Below, piece after piece: positions 49,860 to 58,506 of a DNA stretch of 64,000 nucleotides. The DNA is taken from contig NZ_JAJTTE010000034.1 of assembly GCF_021343995.1 (NCBI RefSeq), forward strand, positions 18,988 to 82,987. The letters run 5' to 3'. The stretch's first letter is position 1; each line of letters opens with the position of its first letter. Origin of the DNA: Pseudonocardia terrae. Its GTDB lineage: Bacteria; Actinomycetota; Actinomycetes; Mycobacteriales; Pseudonocardiaceae. Under the pieces are notes generated by a model. It saw nothing but the letters and a program-made list of their open reading frames with translations. It was not told the DNA's origin and did no database searches. Made by a program: the position numbers and the translations under genes.

Positions 49860-49875
49860 TCGAACACCAGTTCGA
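49860..49875. promoter_or_regulatory. LexA (SOS) box upstream of the DUF222/HNH gene
   Basis: TCGAACACCAGTTCGA is a perfect palindrome and matches the mycobacterial LexA consensus TCGAAC-N4-GTTCGA. It lies 14 bases upstream of the ATG of the DUF222/HNH gene on the minus strand, close enough for a repressor to block initiation. Some 13E12 genes of mycobacteria are known to be LexA-controlled. Confidence 0.8.
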
Positions 49876-50025
49876 AATGCAGCACATCGTCGCAGTTCAG
49901 ATGCCATTCGGCGCGCCCTTCGTGGACCGGTACGGCGCTGCCCTCAGAGGTCGGACCACTCGTCGCGTCTCACTCACCGCTCCCCACGAAGCGGGTAGGC
50001 GACACCTGAGTGGCCTCACATCGGG

Positions 50026-50470
50026 ATGCGATACCGGGTGCTGGCCGACGATTGCCGGCTCGTCGCCCGCGCCACCGTCGACGACGACCAGCTGGCCGCG
50101 CTGCTGGTCTGGGGCGACCGCCTGCGTCCGATCTTCGCCGGAGGGCCTGCGTTGGTCGGACGGGTCAACGAGCTCCTGGCGGAGGCTGCGGCCCGACCGT
50201 TCCTCTCCACCCACGACGGGCAGGCCCCGCACCTGCACTACGCGGACGACCAGGCCGACGTCGTGGTGCGGGTTCGTGCGGTGACCATCGCCGGACTCGC
50301 GGCGATCGTGGCCGAAGCCACGGAGGAGCGCCTCGACGCCTGTGCCGCGCCCGACTGCCGGCGGGTGTTCATCGACGTCTCCAGGGGAGGCCGCCGGACC
50401 TACTGCACCAGGACCTGCGGCCCCCCGGATCAACGTGCGGGTCCACCGCGGCCGCGCCACGACGCACTGA
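50026..50470 (+). pseudogene. CGNR zinc-finger protein, frameshifted near the end
   Basis: The frame covers the second half of the ABATE domain and the treble-clef zinc finger CAAPDCRRVFIDVSRGGRRTYCTRTC. In the family this is followed by a helix like NRINVRVHRARH. Here the C-run at 50421-50426 has one base too many; with five C's the sequence reads RINVRVHRGRATTH and stops at 50470. CGNR proteins are probable transcription regulators. The N-terminus looks shorter than usual. A sequencing error at the homopolymer is possible. Confidence 0.65.
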
Positions 50471-50637
50471 CCATCGCGTTCCCGCCCGCTGATTCTCGTG
50501 CCGGGAGCCAGGGCTGCTTCGTGATCACCGCCAGTACGTACCTCTCCGTATTGGAGCGCGGGCAGGGCAGGCCCACCCTGTCCGGTGCGCCTCGGCCGGC
50601 CGACCGGGGCACGGACGCACGAGGAGGTGCACCAGCA

Positions 50638-51084
50638 ATGTTGGGTGATCGACTGGGCGAGTCCGCCGGCAGGATCACGGGCGTCCGCGTCCTCCCCACG
50701 GAGGGCGAGCAGGTCTGGATCGAGGTGTCCTTCCAGGGCAGCGGGAACCTGCTGGGACAGGAGATCGCGGACACCGGAACCTACCGGCAGACGATCCGGC
50801 CCGGCGGGGTCCTCTACGGGGAGGGCCACGTGCTGATGATGTCGCCGGCCGGTGATCTCGTCGACTGGGTCGGCGGTGGTGTGGGCCGGCCGACGGGGCC
50901 TGGGTACAAGGCGAGCTACGGCGTCTTCGGCACCGCGCAGACGAAGTCGGAGAAGCTCGGCCGCCTCGGCGAGGTCGCGAACGTGATCGAGTACGAGGTC
51001 GAGGAGGATGGGAGCTACCGCTGGACCATGTGGGAGTGGATCGGCGGCGACATGAGCGAGTCGCAGGCCGCTGCGGCGCGGTAG
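50638..51084 (+). CDS. conserved protein of unknown function (148 aa)
   Basis: The protein is beta-rich and soluble: GRITGVRVLPTEGEQVWIEVS, GTYRQTIRPGGVLYGEGHVLM and IEYEVEEDGSYRWTMWEWIGG. The alternating pattern suggests a small barrel, and proteins of similar sequence occur widely without a name; I cannot assign a function. AGGAGG lies ten bases before the ATG. An upstream open frame through 50471-50637 has no support and is treated as intergenic. Confidence 0.72.
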   Translation: MLGDRLGESAGRITGVRVLPTEGEQVWIEVSFQGSGNLLGQEIADTGTYRQTIRPGGVLYGEGHVLMMSPAGDLVDWVGGGVGRPTGPGYKASYGVFGTAQTKSEKLGRLGEVANVIEYEVEEDGSYRWTMWEWIGGDMSESQAAAAR

Positions 51085-51297
51085 CCGGCAGAACGCGGGG
51101 GCCGGGCGCCTGCGTCCCGGCCTCCGCCACTCGTCGTCGAGGCTTGATCGTCGACCCCCGCCCTCAGCCGCGCCGCACGACGGCACCACCCGACGACCTA
51201 CCCGAAGAGCGGGAAGACCAAGGCTCAGCAGGGTGGCCTCATCCCGGCGGGCCGGGGCGGGCGATCACCGGCGTGTCCGGGGCGGACGATCACCCCC

Positions 51298-52275
51298 TCA
51301 CGGCGGCAGTAGGACCGACCGCAGGGGACGGCGGGGCGTGGGCTCCAGCGGCGGCGCGCCAGGCGCGGGGAAGCCCAGCCGGATCACGAGCTGCGGGTGC
51401 TCCGCGAGACCCAGCGCGGCGCGCAGGCCCTCCCGGGCGTCCGGCATCTCGACGGCCTGGCTGAGGGGGTCCGTGGCCAGCCCGCCGCGCGTGGCGGTGA
51501 GCAGCACGGCGCTGGTGGCCTCCCCGGCCGCCAGCCGCGCCGCGGTGTCGTCGTCCGGCGTCGCCAGCACGAGCAGCACGCCGCCGTCGGGCCCGAGTCC
51601 GTGGCCGGGGGACAGGGTGCCCGACGGGAAACGCTGCAGGCCCGGCTCGTCCCACTGGCCGGTCCGGACCGGCACGGCGGCGGGTGGCACACCGTCGCCG
51701 GCGTCGGCGTAGCGGCGGGTCCACATCAACAGCTCGGCGAGGTAGCCGGGCTCGTGGCGCTGCTCCCGAGCGGCCTGCCCGAGGACATCGTTCATCTTCG
51801 TCAGGACCGCAGGATCGGTCACCGGGACCGCGACCGCGCCGAGTTGGGCGGCGCGCTGGACCAGCGCCGCCAGGTGCGCCGCGGGGACGGGCTCCGGCGA
51901 GTACCTCCGCCGGTCGCTGTGCCGGCGCGCGAGCTGGCCGAACAGCGCGGCCGCGGACGGGTCCGGCTGCCCGTCCGTGAGCCGGACCGTGGCCAGGTGC
52001 GTGGAGTCCTCCGGATCGGGCAGCCGGTCGACGTCGACGGCGCCGCCGAACCCCGCCACGGCCACGCACAGGTGGTGGAGGGCGGCGCCGCAGCTGATCA
52101 CCAGGTCCCGGCGGTCCGGGTCCGTGCCCGGCAGGTGTCGCGCGGCGTCGCTGTGCAGCTCGACCTCGCGCGGGCGCAGCCGCCAGCGCCACGGCTGGGT
52201 GTTGTGCACCGACGGCGCCCGGAGCGCGAGCTGGACGGACCGCTCGAGCATGCCGGCGGCGAGATCCGTGGACAT
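51298..52275 (-). CDS. Acg-type nitroreductase-family protein
   Basis: The 325-residue protein resembles Acg (Rv2032), a hypoxia-induced member of the nitroreductase family found in actinobacteria: LERSVQLALRAPSVHNTQPWRWRL at the start, HSDRRRYSPEPVP in the middle and a second nitroreductase-like half. Members are often flavin-sequestering rather than catalytic. ATG 52275 lies one base after the stop of a small gene, so the two are probably one operon. In mycobacteria such genes are in the DosR regulon; no DosR box was seen. Confidence 0.85.
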   Translation of the reverse strand: MSTDLAAGMLERSVQLALRAPSVHNTQPWRWRLRPREVELHSDAARHLPGTDPDRRDLVISCGAALHHLCVAVAGFGGAVDVDRLPDPEDSTHLATVRLTDGQPDPSAAALFGQLARRHSDRRRYSPEPVPAAHLAALVQRAAQLGAVAVPVTDPAVLTKMNDVLGQAAREQRHEPGYLAELLMWTRRYADAGDGVPPAAVPVRTGQWDEPGLQRFPSGTLSPGHGLGPDGGVLLVLATPDDDTAARLAAGEATSAVLLTATRGGLATDPLSQAVEMPDAREGLRAALGLAEHPQLVIRLGFPAPGAPPLEPTPRRPLRSVLLPP

Positions 52276-52276
52276 G

Positions 52277-52450
52277 TCAGGAGACGACGCGCCCGAGCCG
52301 GCGTCCGGAGAAGTCGAGGGCGACCCCGTCGGACCGGCTGGTACCGATGCGGACATGGGCGAAGTCGAGCACCTTCCCGTCCTGGTCCACGGTGCCGATG
52401 CGGACGCCGCTGTCGTCGACGACGGTCGCGGTGCTGGCGCTGGTGGGCAT
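52277..52450 (-). CDS. 57-residue repeat-containing small protein upstream of the Acg gene
   Basis: AGGAG lies six bases before the ATG at 52450, and the stop is one base before the Acg start. The protein is a duplicated short motif: GVRIGTVDQDGKVLDFAHVR and VRIGTSRSDGVALDFSGRR, ending in LGRVVS. It looks like a small beta-hairpin repeat. I do not recognise a family. Good initiation signals, operon position and codon use support it as real. Confidence 0.6.
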   Translation of the reverse strand: MPTSASTATVVDDSGVRIGTVDQDGKVLDFAHVRIGTSRSDGVALDFSGRRLGRVVS

Positions 52451-52709
52451 GGTCGCTCCTGGGGTCGTGGTGCCGGGCCCGGCCGACGGTCGTCCGGCGC
52501 CGCGGTGGGCACCAGGGCCGAACGGAGAGCTCCCGGCGGCCCTCCGACCCAGGGGACGCGGGTCGTCCTAGGAGTCGGACGAGCCTTTCGGCTCCGGGAC
52601 GGCGACGAGGCGTCGAGCGTCCGCACGGCCCGCTCCAGGGCGTCGCGCGCCTCCGCGGCCTCGGTCGGGTTGCGGGCGGCGTGGAGCACTGTGGTGTTCG
52701 TCCTCGCCG
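52451..52709 (-). other. gap with a possible broken small gene
   Basis: A GTG at 52689 opens a frame with a helical, protein-like start (LHAARNPTEAAEARDALERA). The likely natural end, VAVPEPKGSSDS with stop at 52568, is in a neighbouring frame. If one base were changed near 52620 a protein of about 42 residues would result. Evidence is too weak to call a gene. Confidence 0.25.
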
Positions 52710-53362
52710 TCAGGGCGCCGCGGCGTCGGTGGGCCGGTCGCCGGTGACCCGGGCCGGGTGGACGGCCGTGAAGCGGACCGCGACGACGATCGCCACGATC
52801 GGGACGACCCAGTTCAGCAGCAGGTCGAGCAGGTATGCGCTGTCGGTCCCGTCGGCGTGCACATCGAGGGCGCTGACCACGACGGCGGCCACACCCATCA
52901 CCACCAGCGCGACGCCGCAGACCGTCGAGATTGTCCGGGTGATCTCCAGGAACGTCGGCGACCCCCAGTACTCGCGCGGCGTGCTCTGCCGGGCGTACTC
53001 CGCCGTGAACGGCGAGAACGGTGCGGTGACCAGGATCGTCAGTCCGAGCACGACCCCGACCAGGGGCCGTCCCCAGTCGAACAGCCAGCGGTCGACGTCC
53101 GGGCCGCCGACGAAGCCGACCACCGCGACCCGAACAGGACGAACGAGTACAGGGTGAGCCGGGTCGGGGCGTGTCGGCGGCGTCCGTGGACCAGTGCGAT
53201 CACCGTCATCGCCACTGCGAGCAGGGCGCTCCAGGCGACCCCGTCCGCGGCGAGCCGGGTGGAGACGAAGGAGAAGGCGATCCAGGGCACGAAGCCGGCG
53301 ACGATCGAGAGAAGGGTGAGGGGGCTCCGGCCGCGCCGGGTGCCGGCGGCGTGCTCGGTCAT
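52710..53362 (-). pseudogene. multi-pass membrane protein of unknown function, frameshifted
   Basis: From ATG 53362 (AGGAGG upstream) the frame gives MTEHAAGTRRGRSPLTLLS and two membrane helices to YSFVLFG. One base is missing at the CCC at 53129-53131: with a fourth C the frame continues VAVVGFVGGPDVDRWLFDWG and three or four more helices to the stop at 52710. No family is recognised. The indel is in a homopolymer, so the gene may be intact in the organism. Confidence 0.65.
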
Positions 53363-53453
53363 CGTGAGGTCCTCCTGTGCGTGTGGGGCACCGAGGCTCG
53401 CAACGGCCGCTCCAGAACCACGCCAACGCCGGGCCCGGGAGTTGGAGCGGTGT

Positions 53454-54220
53454 TCACGGGTGCACCTGGAGCAGGAGATCGGGGCCGATCGCGTAGTGGC
53501 CCGTGAAGGGCGCACCCTGCGCCACCAGCAGCGTCAGGGCGAGCGCCATGGCCGTGGCGAGGAGCGCCAGGGCGGTCGCGGCCCGGCGCAGCCGGTCGGC
53601 CTGCACGCACGCCATGGCGGCGAGGGTCGTCACCGCGACCAGGTACAACGCCGTCAGCCGCAGGGGGTCGATGGCGGAGGTGCTCAGCGCCAGGCGGGTG
53701 CGGCGGCCTCGAGCGCCCGGTCGATCGAGGTCTCGAGGCGATCCTGGGCCACGCGCTGGCCGTCGCTCTGGATCGGGACTCCCAGGACGACGCCCCGGAT
53801 CTGGACGAGGAGCGCGGGAGCGAGGGTCAACGTGCCCTGCCCGTCGGCCATCCGCGGCCACTCGCCGGCGACGTACTCGTCGATCTGGTCGCGCAGCAGC
53901 TGCCGGATCTGCGGCTGTTGGGCCGGGAACGCGCTGCTCAGCAGGTCGACGTCGCGCAGGGCGCTCGCCTCCTGGCCGACGGCGGTCGCGGCCTGGGCAC
54001 GGTCGGACCAGACGTCGGCCACGAGGAACCCGACCAGAAGACCGAATATCAGCCCCAGCGGCGACAGCAGCCCGGGGCTCAGCGGGCCGAGCGCCGCTGC
54101 GTGGCCGGACCGGCGCACCAGGTACAGCACGACCAGGACGACCGCCGCGGCGAGGTACACCGCGAAGAAGATCACCGCGGTCAGCAGCGCGAGGGAGGTG
54201 TCGGCCAGCCACGTGATCAC
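53454..54220 (-). pseudogene. DUF4239 (bestrophin-like) membrane protein, frameshifted
   Basis: The start (VITWLADTSLALLTAVIFFAV, two helices, then LIFGLLVGFLVADVWSDRAQA) and the end (LSTSAIDPLRLTALYLVAV, two helices, TGHYAIGPDLLLQVHP) match the DUF4239 layout. One base is missing at the GG at 53705-53706; a third G restores EARRTRLALSTSAID. The GTG start at 54220 is approximate. As in other nearby genes, the change is in a base run and may be a sequencing error. Confidence 0.68.
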
Positions 54221-54290
54221 ACCGCCCTGCTCGCAGCTGATCACGCCGGGATTACGTCGACACCCCCGGCGCCGGACGGGACGGGTTCCC

Positions 54291-54752
54291 TCACCACCGT
54301 GGGACCACGCGGCTCTGCATCGTGATCGTCGCACCCGGACCGGCCGTCACGTCGTCCACCAGCTCGCGGAGCGTCGACACGTCCGGGCCGGCCGTCGCGC
54401 CCCCGCCGGCGACAAGGATCTGCAGCCACCGGGCAGTTGCGGTCGCGACCTGGGTCGTCTCGATCCGCAGCTCGGCGAGGAGGACCGCGGGGACGTCCCG
54501 GCAGCGCTGCAGCGCGTCGACGGCCTCGGCCACGGCCTTCAGGACGAGCGCGGTCTGGGCGCGGGGCCAGGCGAGGGTGCGCAGCCACTCCCGCAGCAGG
54601 GTGCCGATCTGGTCGGCCGACGGCGGGCCCGCGCCCTTCGGCGTGGACAACCGCCACTCCGCGGCGTTGGCGGTCACGGTGAACCCGCCGGTCTCGGGAG
54701 GAAGCCCGGCGGTGACCTGTCCCTGCGTCGGCGCACTGCTCTGTTCCAGCAT
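54291..54752 (-). CDS. unknown protein with faint resemblance to anti-sigma ATPase domains
   Basis: The 153-residue protein starts at ATG 54752. A segment WLRTLAWPRAQTALVLKAVAEAVDALQRC recalls the first helix of RsbW-type HATPase domains, where NEA-x-x-N is the ATP-binding N-box. Here the Asn residues are absent, so it would not bind ATP in that way, and the likeness may be accidental. The rest (LREWL to ITMQSRVVPRW) has no recognised motif. No signal peptide is visible. Confidence 0.5.
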   Translation of the reverse strand: MLEQSSAPTQGQVTAGLPPETGGFTVTANAAEWRLSTPKGAGPPSADQIGTLLREWLRTLAWPRAQTALVLKAVAEAVDALQRCRDVPAVLLAELRIETTQVATATARWLQILVAGGGATAGPDVSTLRELVDDVTAGPGATITMQSRVVPRW

Positions 54753-54871
54753 CGGTCCCGCCTTCAGTTGCTGTCGGCTCAACAACCCGGCCGAGCCCCT
54801 CGGCCGATCCCACCGGACACCCGGGTGCCCACTCGGTGACGATCTGAACCTGCGCACGGATGCGGTTCTGC

Positions 54872-55417
54872 TCACGTCGCCGGGGACAACGCGTCCCGCG
54901 ACAACGGAGCACCGTCGGCCCCGCGCAGGGTGGGCAGCGTCTTCTCGTAGAACTCCGCGAACACCGGCGGCAGGTCCGCACGGATGTCGCCGACCTGCAG
55001 CTCGACCTCGTGGACGAGCGTCGCGGTGTCGGCGGTGTGGGCGTACCACTGGAACTTCTCGAGCGTCCCCGGCTTGCGGACCTGCTCGACGACGAGCCCG
55101 ATCGAGCCCTCCTGCGGCCGCTGCGGCGAGTGCGGGACCCCGGCCGGCAGCAGCCACGACTCGCCCTCATGGATGTGCACCGTGCGCGGGCCCTCGGCGG
55201 TGACCAGGTGGACGTGGATGTCGCCCTTGATCTGGAAGAACCACTCCTCGTACGGGTCGACGTGGTAGTCCTGGCGCTGGTTCGGCCCGCCCACGACCAT
55301 CACGATCAGGTCCTCGGCCCCCTCGTGCAGCTGCTTGTTGCCCACCGGCGGCCGCAGCAGGTGGCGGTGCTCGTCGACCCAGCCGTCGAACCGGACGGGC
55401 TCGCTGATCCCGGTCAT
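54872..55417 (-). CDS. haaO: 3-hydroxyanthranilate 3,4-dioxygenase
   Basis: This non-haem iron cupin opens the ring of 3-hydroxyanthranilate to 2-amino-3-carboxymuconate semialdehyde (ACMS). Iron ligands are His52, Glu58 and His96 (YHVDPYEEWFFQIKG; AGVPHSPQRP). It has 181 residues and lacks the C-terminal rubredoxin-like CxxC pairs of many proteobacterial enzymes. It is the last gene of the kynurenine operon; its ATG overlaps the RidA stop (ATGA). Its product is the substrate of the decarboxylase encoded upstream. Confidence 0.93.
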   Translation of the reverse strand: MTGISEPVRFDGWVDEHRHLLRPPVGNKQLHEGAEDLIVMVVGGPNQRQDYHVDPYEEWFFQIKGDIHVHLVTAEGPRTVHIHEGESWLLPAGVPHSPQRPQEGSIGLVVEQVRKPGTLEKFQWYAHTADTATLVHEVELQVGDIRADLPPVFAEFYEKTLPTLRGADGAPLSRDALSPAT

Positions 55418-55857
55418 GTGTGCTCCCTCGGCTCGGGTCCCGGCACGGGGCGGTACGCCACGGCGGAGATCTCGATCAGCAGGTGGGGATGGGGGAGCTG
55501 GTGCACGGCGACCGTGGTGCGCGCCGGGCCGGACTCGTCGAAGAACTCGGCGTAGACCTCGTTGTAGCCGCCGAAGTCGTTCATGTTCACCAGGTAGGTG
55601 GTGACCGAGACGAGGTCCTCCAGCCCGGACCCGGCCGCGGCGAGGATCTCCCGGACGTTCTCGATCACTGCGCGGGTCTGGACCCGGATGTCCAGGGCCG
55701 TGGTGCCCGTCGCGTCGGCCGCGGCGCCGGCGAACGTCCCGTCCGGGCGGCGGCTGCTCGTCCCGGAGACGTAGATCAGGTCGCCGGCGCGGCGGGCGTG
55801 CGGGAACCGGCCGCGGGGGCGGGCCCGCCCCGGGACCAGGAAGGCGTCGTCGCTCAT
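55414..55857 (-). CDS. RidA-family protein, probable 2-aminomuconate deaminase
   Basis: The 147-residue protein is a RidA/YjgF trimer subunit: GDLIYVSGTSSRRPDGTF, IRVQTRAVIENVREILAAAGSG, VSVTTYLVNMNDF and a final HPHLLIEISAVAY. In bacterial kynurenine clusters this gene is 2-aminomuconate deaminase, acting after ACMS decarboxylase and an aldehyde dehydrogenase. The sequence alone cannot separate that from a general imine deaminase; the operon supports the former. It overlaps both neighbours. Confidence 0.85.
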   Translation of the reverse strand: MSDDAFLVPGRARPRGRFPHARRAGDLIYVSGTSSRRPDGTFAGAAADATGTTALDIRVQTRAVIENVREILAAAGSGLEDLVSVTTYLVNMNDFGGYNEVYAEFFDESGPARTTVAVHQLPHPHLLIEISAVAYRPVPGPEPREHT

Positions 55858-57182
55858 GACCGCACGCTCCGCAGGGCGGCCGCGCCCGCCGCGACACCCG
55901 CCGCGAGGACCGCACCGGCGATCCGGTCCTGCCGGCGGATGCGCCCCTCGACCTGCGAGTACGGCAACGTCGTGAACGAGACGAGCTCGTAGCGGGACAC
56001 GTACCCGGGCACGACGCGCTCCAGCGCGTGCCGGGCCCTCGTGGTCCAGCGGAAGACCGGCGAGTTCACCCGGTCGCTCATCTCGACGAAGTTGTCCAGG
56101 GCCATGTCGGCGATCGCCTCGGCGTTCGCCTTGCGCCGCTCCTGGTAGCGCGGCAGCGCGACGGCCAGGTCCCCACCGGCGGCGTCGAGGCAGCGGTCGA
56201 GCTCCACGCAGTCCTCGAAGGCGCAGTTCGCGCCCTGCCCGAAGAACGGGACGATGGCGTGCGCCGCGTCGCCGAGCAGCGCCACCCGGCCCCGCACCCA
56301 CGGCGCGCAGCGGATCGTGACCAGCGAGCCGACCGGGTTGCGCAGGAAGTCCTCGGCGAGCGTGGGCATCAGCGGCACGGCGTCCGGATAGTGCGCGGCG
56401 AAGTAGCCGGTCACCGCCTCGGGGGTGTCGAGCGCGGCGAACCCGCCGGGCCCCTCCTGCGGCCAGAACAGCGTGCAGGTGAAGGAGCGGTCGGGGTTCG
56501 GCAGCGCGATCATCATCGACGACCCGCGCGGCCAGATGTGCAGCGAGCCCGGGTCCAGCGCGAAGTCCCCGCCGCGGGTGGGCGGGATCTCCAGCTCCTT
56601 GTAGCCGTGCGGGAGGAAGTCCTGGCGGAAGTCGAACCCCTCGGTGAACTGCACGGACCGCCGGACGGCCGACCAGGCGCCGTCGGCCCCGATCACGACG
56701 TCGGCGCGACGGGTGCCGCCCCCGGCGAAGGTCAGCTCGCCGGTGGCCGGGTCGACGGCGGTGAGCCGGTGCTCGAAGTGCAGCGCGACCTCGGCGGTCT
56801 TCTCGGCGCAGTCCAGCAGGGCGTGGTTGAGCCGCGCCCGGCCGATCGAGTTGATCGCCCGGGTGCCGTCCGCGGAGTAGGACTGGAACCCCAGCGCGCC
56901 GCGGACCGGGTGCAGGGTCCGGCCGCGCATGGGGAGGGCCTCGGCGAGGACCTGGTCGGCGAGCCCGACGCGGTCGAGGGCGTCGAGGCCGCGGGCGGAG
57001 ATCGCGAGGTTGATCGACCGGCCGCGTTCGGCACCCGCGCTGCGCGGGTCCGGGCGCCGCTCGTAGAGGTCGACGGCGATGCCGCGCCGGCCGAGCAGGG
57101 CGGCGAGCAGGCAGCCGGCCAGCCCGGCGCCCACCACGGCCACCCGTCCGACGGGGGCCCCGGACCAGGTCGGCTCAGGCAT
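55854..57182 (-). CDS. kmo: kynurenine 3-monooxygenase
   Basis: This FAD- and NADPH-dependent enzyme hydroxylates L-kynurenine to 3-hydroxykynurenine. The 442-residue protein has GAGLAGCLLA (residues 19-28), RGRSINLAISARG, a GDAAHAIVPFFGQGANCAFED flavin motif and the family's hydrophobic C-terminal region (AGAVLAAGVAAGAAAL), which in other members contacts the membrane. Its start overlaps the kynureninase stop by eight bases, and its stop overlaps the RidA start. Confidence 0.94.
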   Translation of the reverse strand: MPEPTWSGAPVGRVAVVGAGLAGCLLAALLGRRGIAVDLYERRPDPRSAGAERGRSINLAISARGLDALDRVGLADQVLAEALPMRGRTLHPVRGALGFQSYSADGTRAINSIGRARLNHALLDCAEKTAEVALHFEHRLTAVDPATGELTFAGGGTRRADVVIGADGAWSAVRRSVQFTEGFDFRQDFLPHGYKELEIPPTRGGDFALDPGSLHIWPRGSSMMIALPNPDRSFTCTLFWPQEGPGGFAALDTPEAVTGYFAAHYPDAVPLMPTLAEDFLRNPVGSLVTIRCAPWVRGRVALLGDAAHAIVPFFGQGANCAFEDCVELDRCLDAAGGDLAVALPRYQERRKANAEAIADMALDNFVEMSDRVNSPVFRWTTRARHALERVVPGYVSRYELVSFTTLPYSQVEGRIRRQDRIAGAVLAAGVAAGAAALRSVRS

Positions 57183-58506
57183 CGTGCGTCTCCCCGGAAC
57201 CGGACGACAGGGGACCGGACGACAGCACCGCGGCCAGCGCGGTCGCCGCCCGCCAGGCGTCGTGGTGGGTGCAGTAGAGCGGGACCGGCGCGAACCGGAC
57301 GACGTCGGGCGGCCGGGCGTCGGCGATCACCCCGTGCTCGTGGCGGAGCCGCGCGCAGACCTCCTCGGCCGGCGTCCTGGTGATCCGCACCGAGAGCTGG
57401 CAGCCGCGCCGCCGCGGGTCGGCGGGGGTGATCACCCGGGCCGACACGTCCGCGCACGCCGTGGCGAGCAGGTCGGCGAGGTACCCGGTGAGCCGGACGC
57501 TGCGGTCCCGCAACGCTTCCATCCCGACCTCGTCGAACATCCGCAGCGAGACCAGGACCGGTGCCATCGCGAGGATCGGCGGGTTGGAGAGCTGCCACGA
57601 GTCCGCGGTGTCGACGGGGGCGACGTCGGGCCCCATCGCGAACCGGGTCGCCGGATCGGTGCTCCACCAGCCCTGCAGCTTCGGCAGGGTCCGGTCCGCG
57701 ATGTGCCGTTCGTGCACGAAGCACCCGGCGACGGCGCCGGGCCCGCCGTTGACGTACTTGTAGTGGCACCACGCAGCCCAGTCGACACCCCACTCGTGCA
57801 GCCGCAGCGGGACGTTGCCGACGGCGTGCGCCAGGTCCCAGCCGACCACGGCACCCGCCGCCCGGCCCGCCGCCGTGATCGCGGGGACGTCCATCAGCTC
57901 GCCGGTCAGGTAGTTGACCCCGCCGAACAGCACCAGCGCGACCCGGTGCCCCTCGCGGCGCAGGAACCCCAGCACGTCCTCGGTGCGCAGGCAGTCCTCG
58001 CCCGGTCGCGGGCGGAGCCGGACGACCGCCTCGGCCGGGTCGAGCCCGTGCAGCCGGGCCTGGCTCTGCACGGCGTAGGAGTCCGACGGGAACGTGCTGT
58101 CCTCGACGACGATCGCGTACCGCTCCGGGGTGGGCCGGTAGAAGCTGGTCATCATCAGGTGCAGGTCGACGGTCAGCGAGTTCATCACCACGGTCTCGGC
58201 GGGCAGGGCCCCGACGAGCCGGGCGGCGGGATCGCGCAGGAGCTCGTGGTACGGCTTCCACGGCCGCCCCGCTTCGAGGTGCCCCTCGACCCCGAGCCGC
58301 GCCCAGTCGGCCAGCTCCTGTTCGAGCGCCGCGCGGGTGGCGCGGGGCTGGAGCCCGAGCGAGTTCCCGGCCAGGTAGGCGACCTCGGCGTACCCGCCCG
58401 CGGTGGTCGGCGGCACGTGGAAGTCGGCCCGCCGCGCGGGCAGCGGGTCGACGGCGTCGAGGTGCAGCGCATGCGCCTCGTCGACCGGGCACACCACGGT
58501 GCTCAT
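57175..58506 (-). CDS. kynU: kynureninase
   Basis: This PLP enzyme cleaves 3-hydroxykynurenine (or kynurenine) into 3-hydroxyanthranilate and alanine. Markers are YLAGNSLGLQPRA near the start, NSLTVDLHLMMTSFYRPT, WDLAHAVGNVPL, the PLP-lysine Lys250 in HYKYVNGGPGA, and LQGWWST. The 443-residue length is slightly above typical because of an extended C-terminus. The ATG at 58506 overlaps the decarboxylase stop (ATGA). Confidence 0.95.
   Translation of the reverse strand: MSTVVCPVDEAHALHLDAVDPLPARRADFHVPPTTAGGYAEVAYLAGNSLGLQPRATRAALEQELADWARLGVEGHLEAGRPWKPYHELLRDPAARLVGALPAETVVMNSLTVDLHLMMTSFYRPTPERYAIVVEDSTFPSDSYAVQSQARLHGLDPAEAVVRLRPRPGEDCLRTEDVLGFLRREGHRVALVLFGGVNYLTGELMDVPAITAAGRAAGAVVGWDLAHAVGNVPLRLHEWGVDWAAWCHYKYVNGGPGAVAGCFVHERHIADRTLPKLQGWWSTDPATRFAMGPDVAPVDTADSWQLSNPPILAMAPVLVSLRMFDEVGMEALRDRSVRLTGYLADLLATACADVSARVITPADPRRRGCQLSVRITRTPAEEVCARLRHEHGVIADARPPDVVRFAPVPLYCTHHDAWRAATALAAVLSSGPLSSGSGETHDA

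Noticed and set aside
50471..50637. Continuation of the CGNR frame into the next gene as one 352-residue protein
   Set aside because: Composition changes abruptly after the zinc finger, a one-base correction gives a natural end at 50470, and the downstream gene has its own ribosome-binding site.
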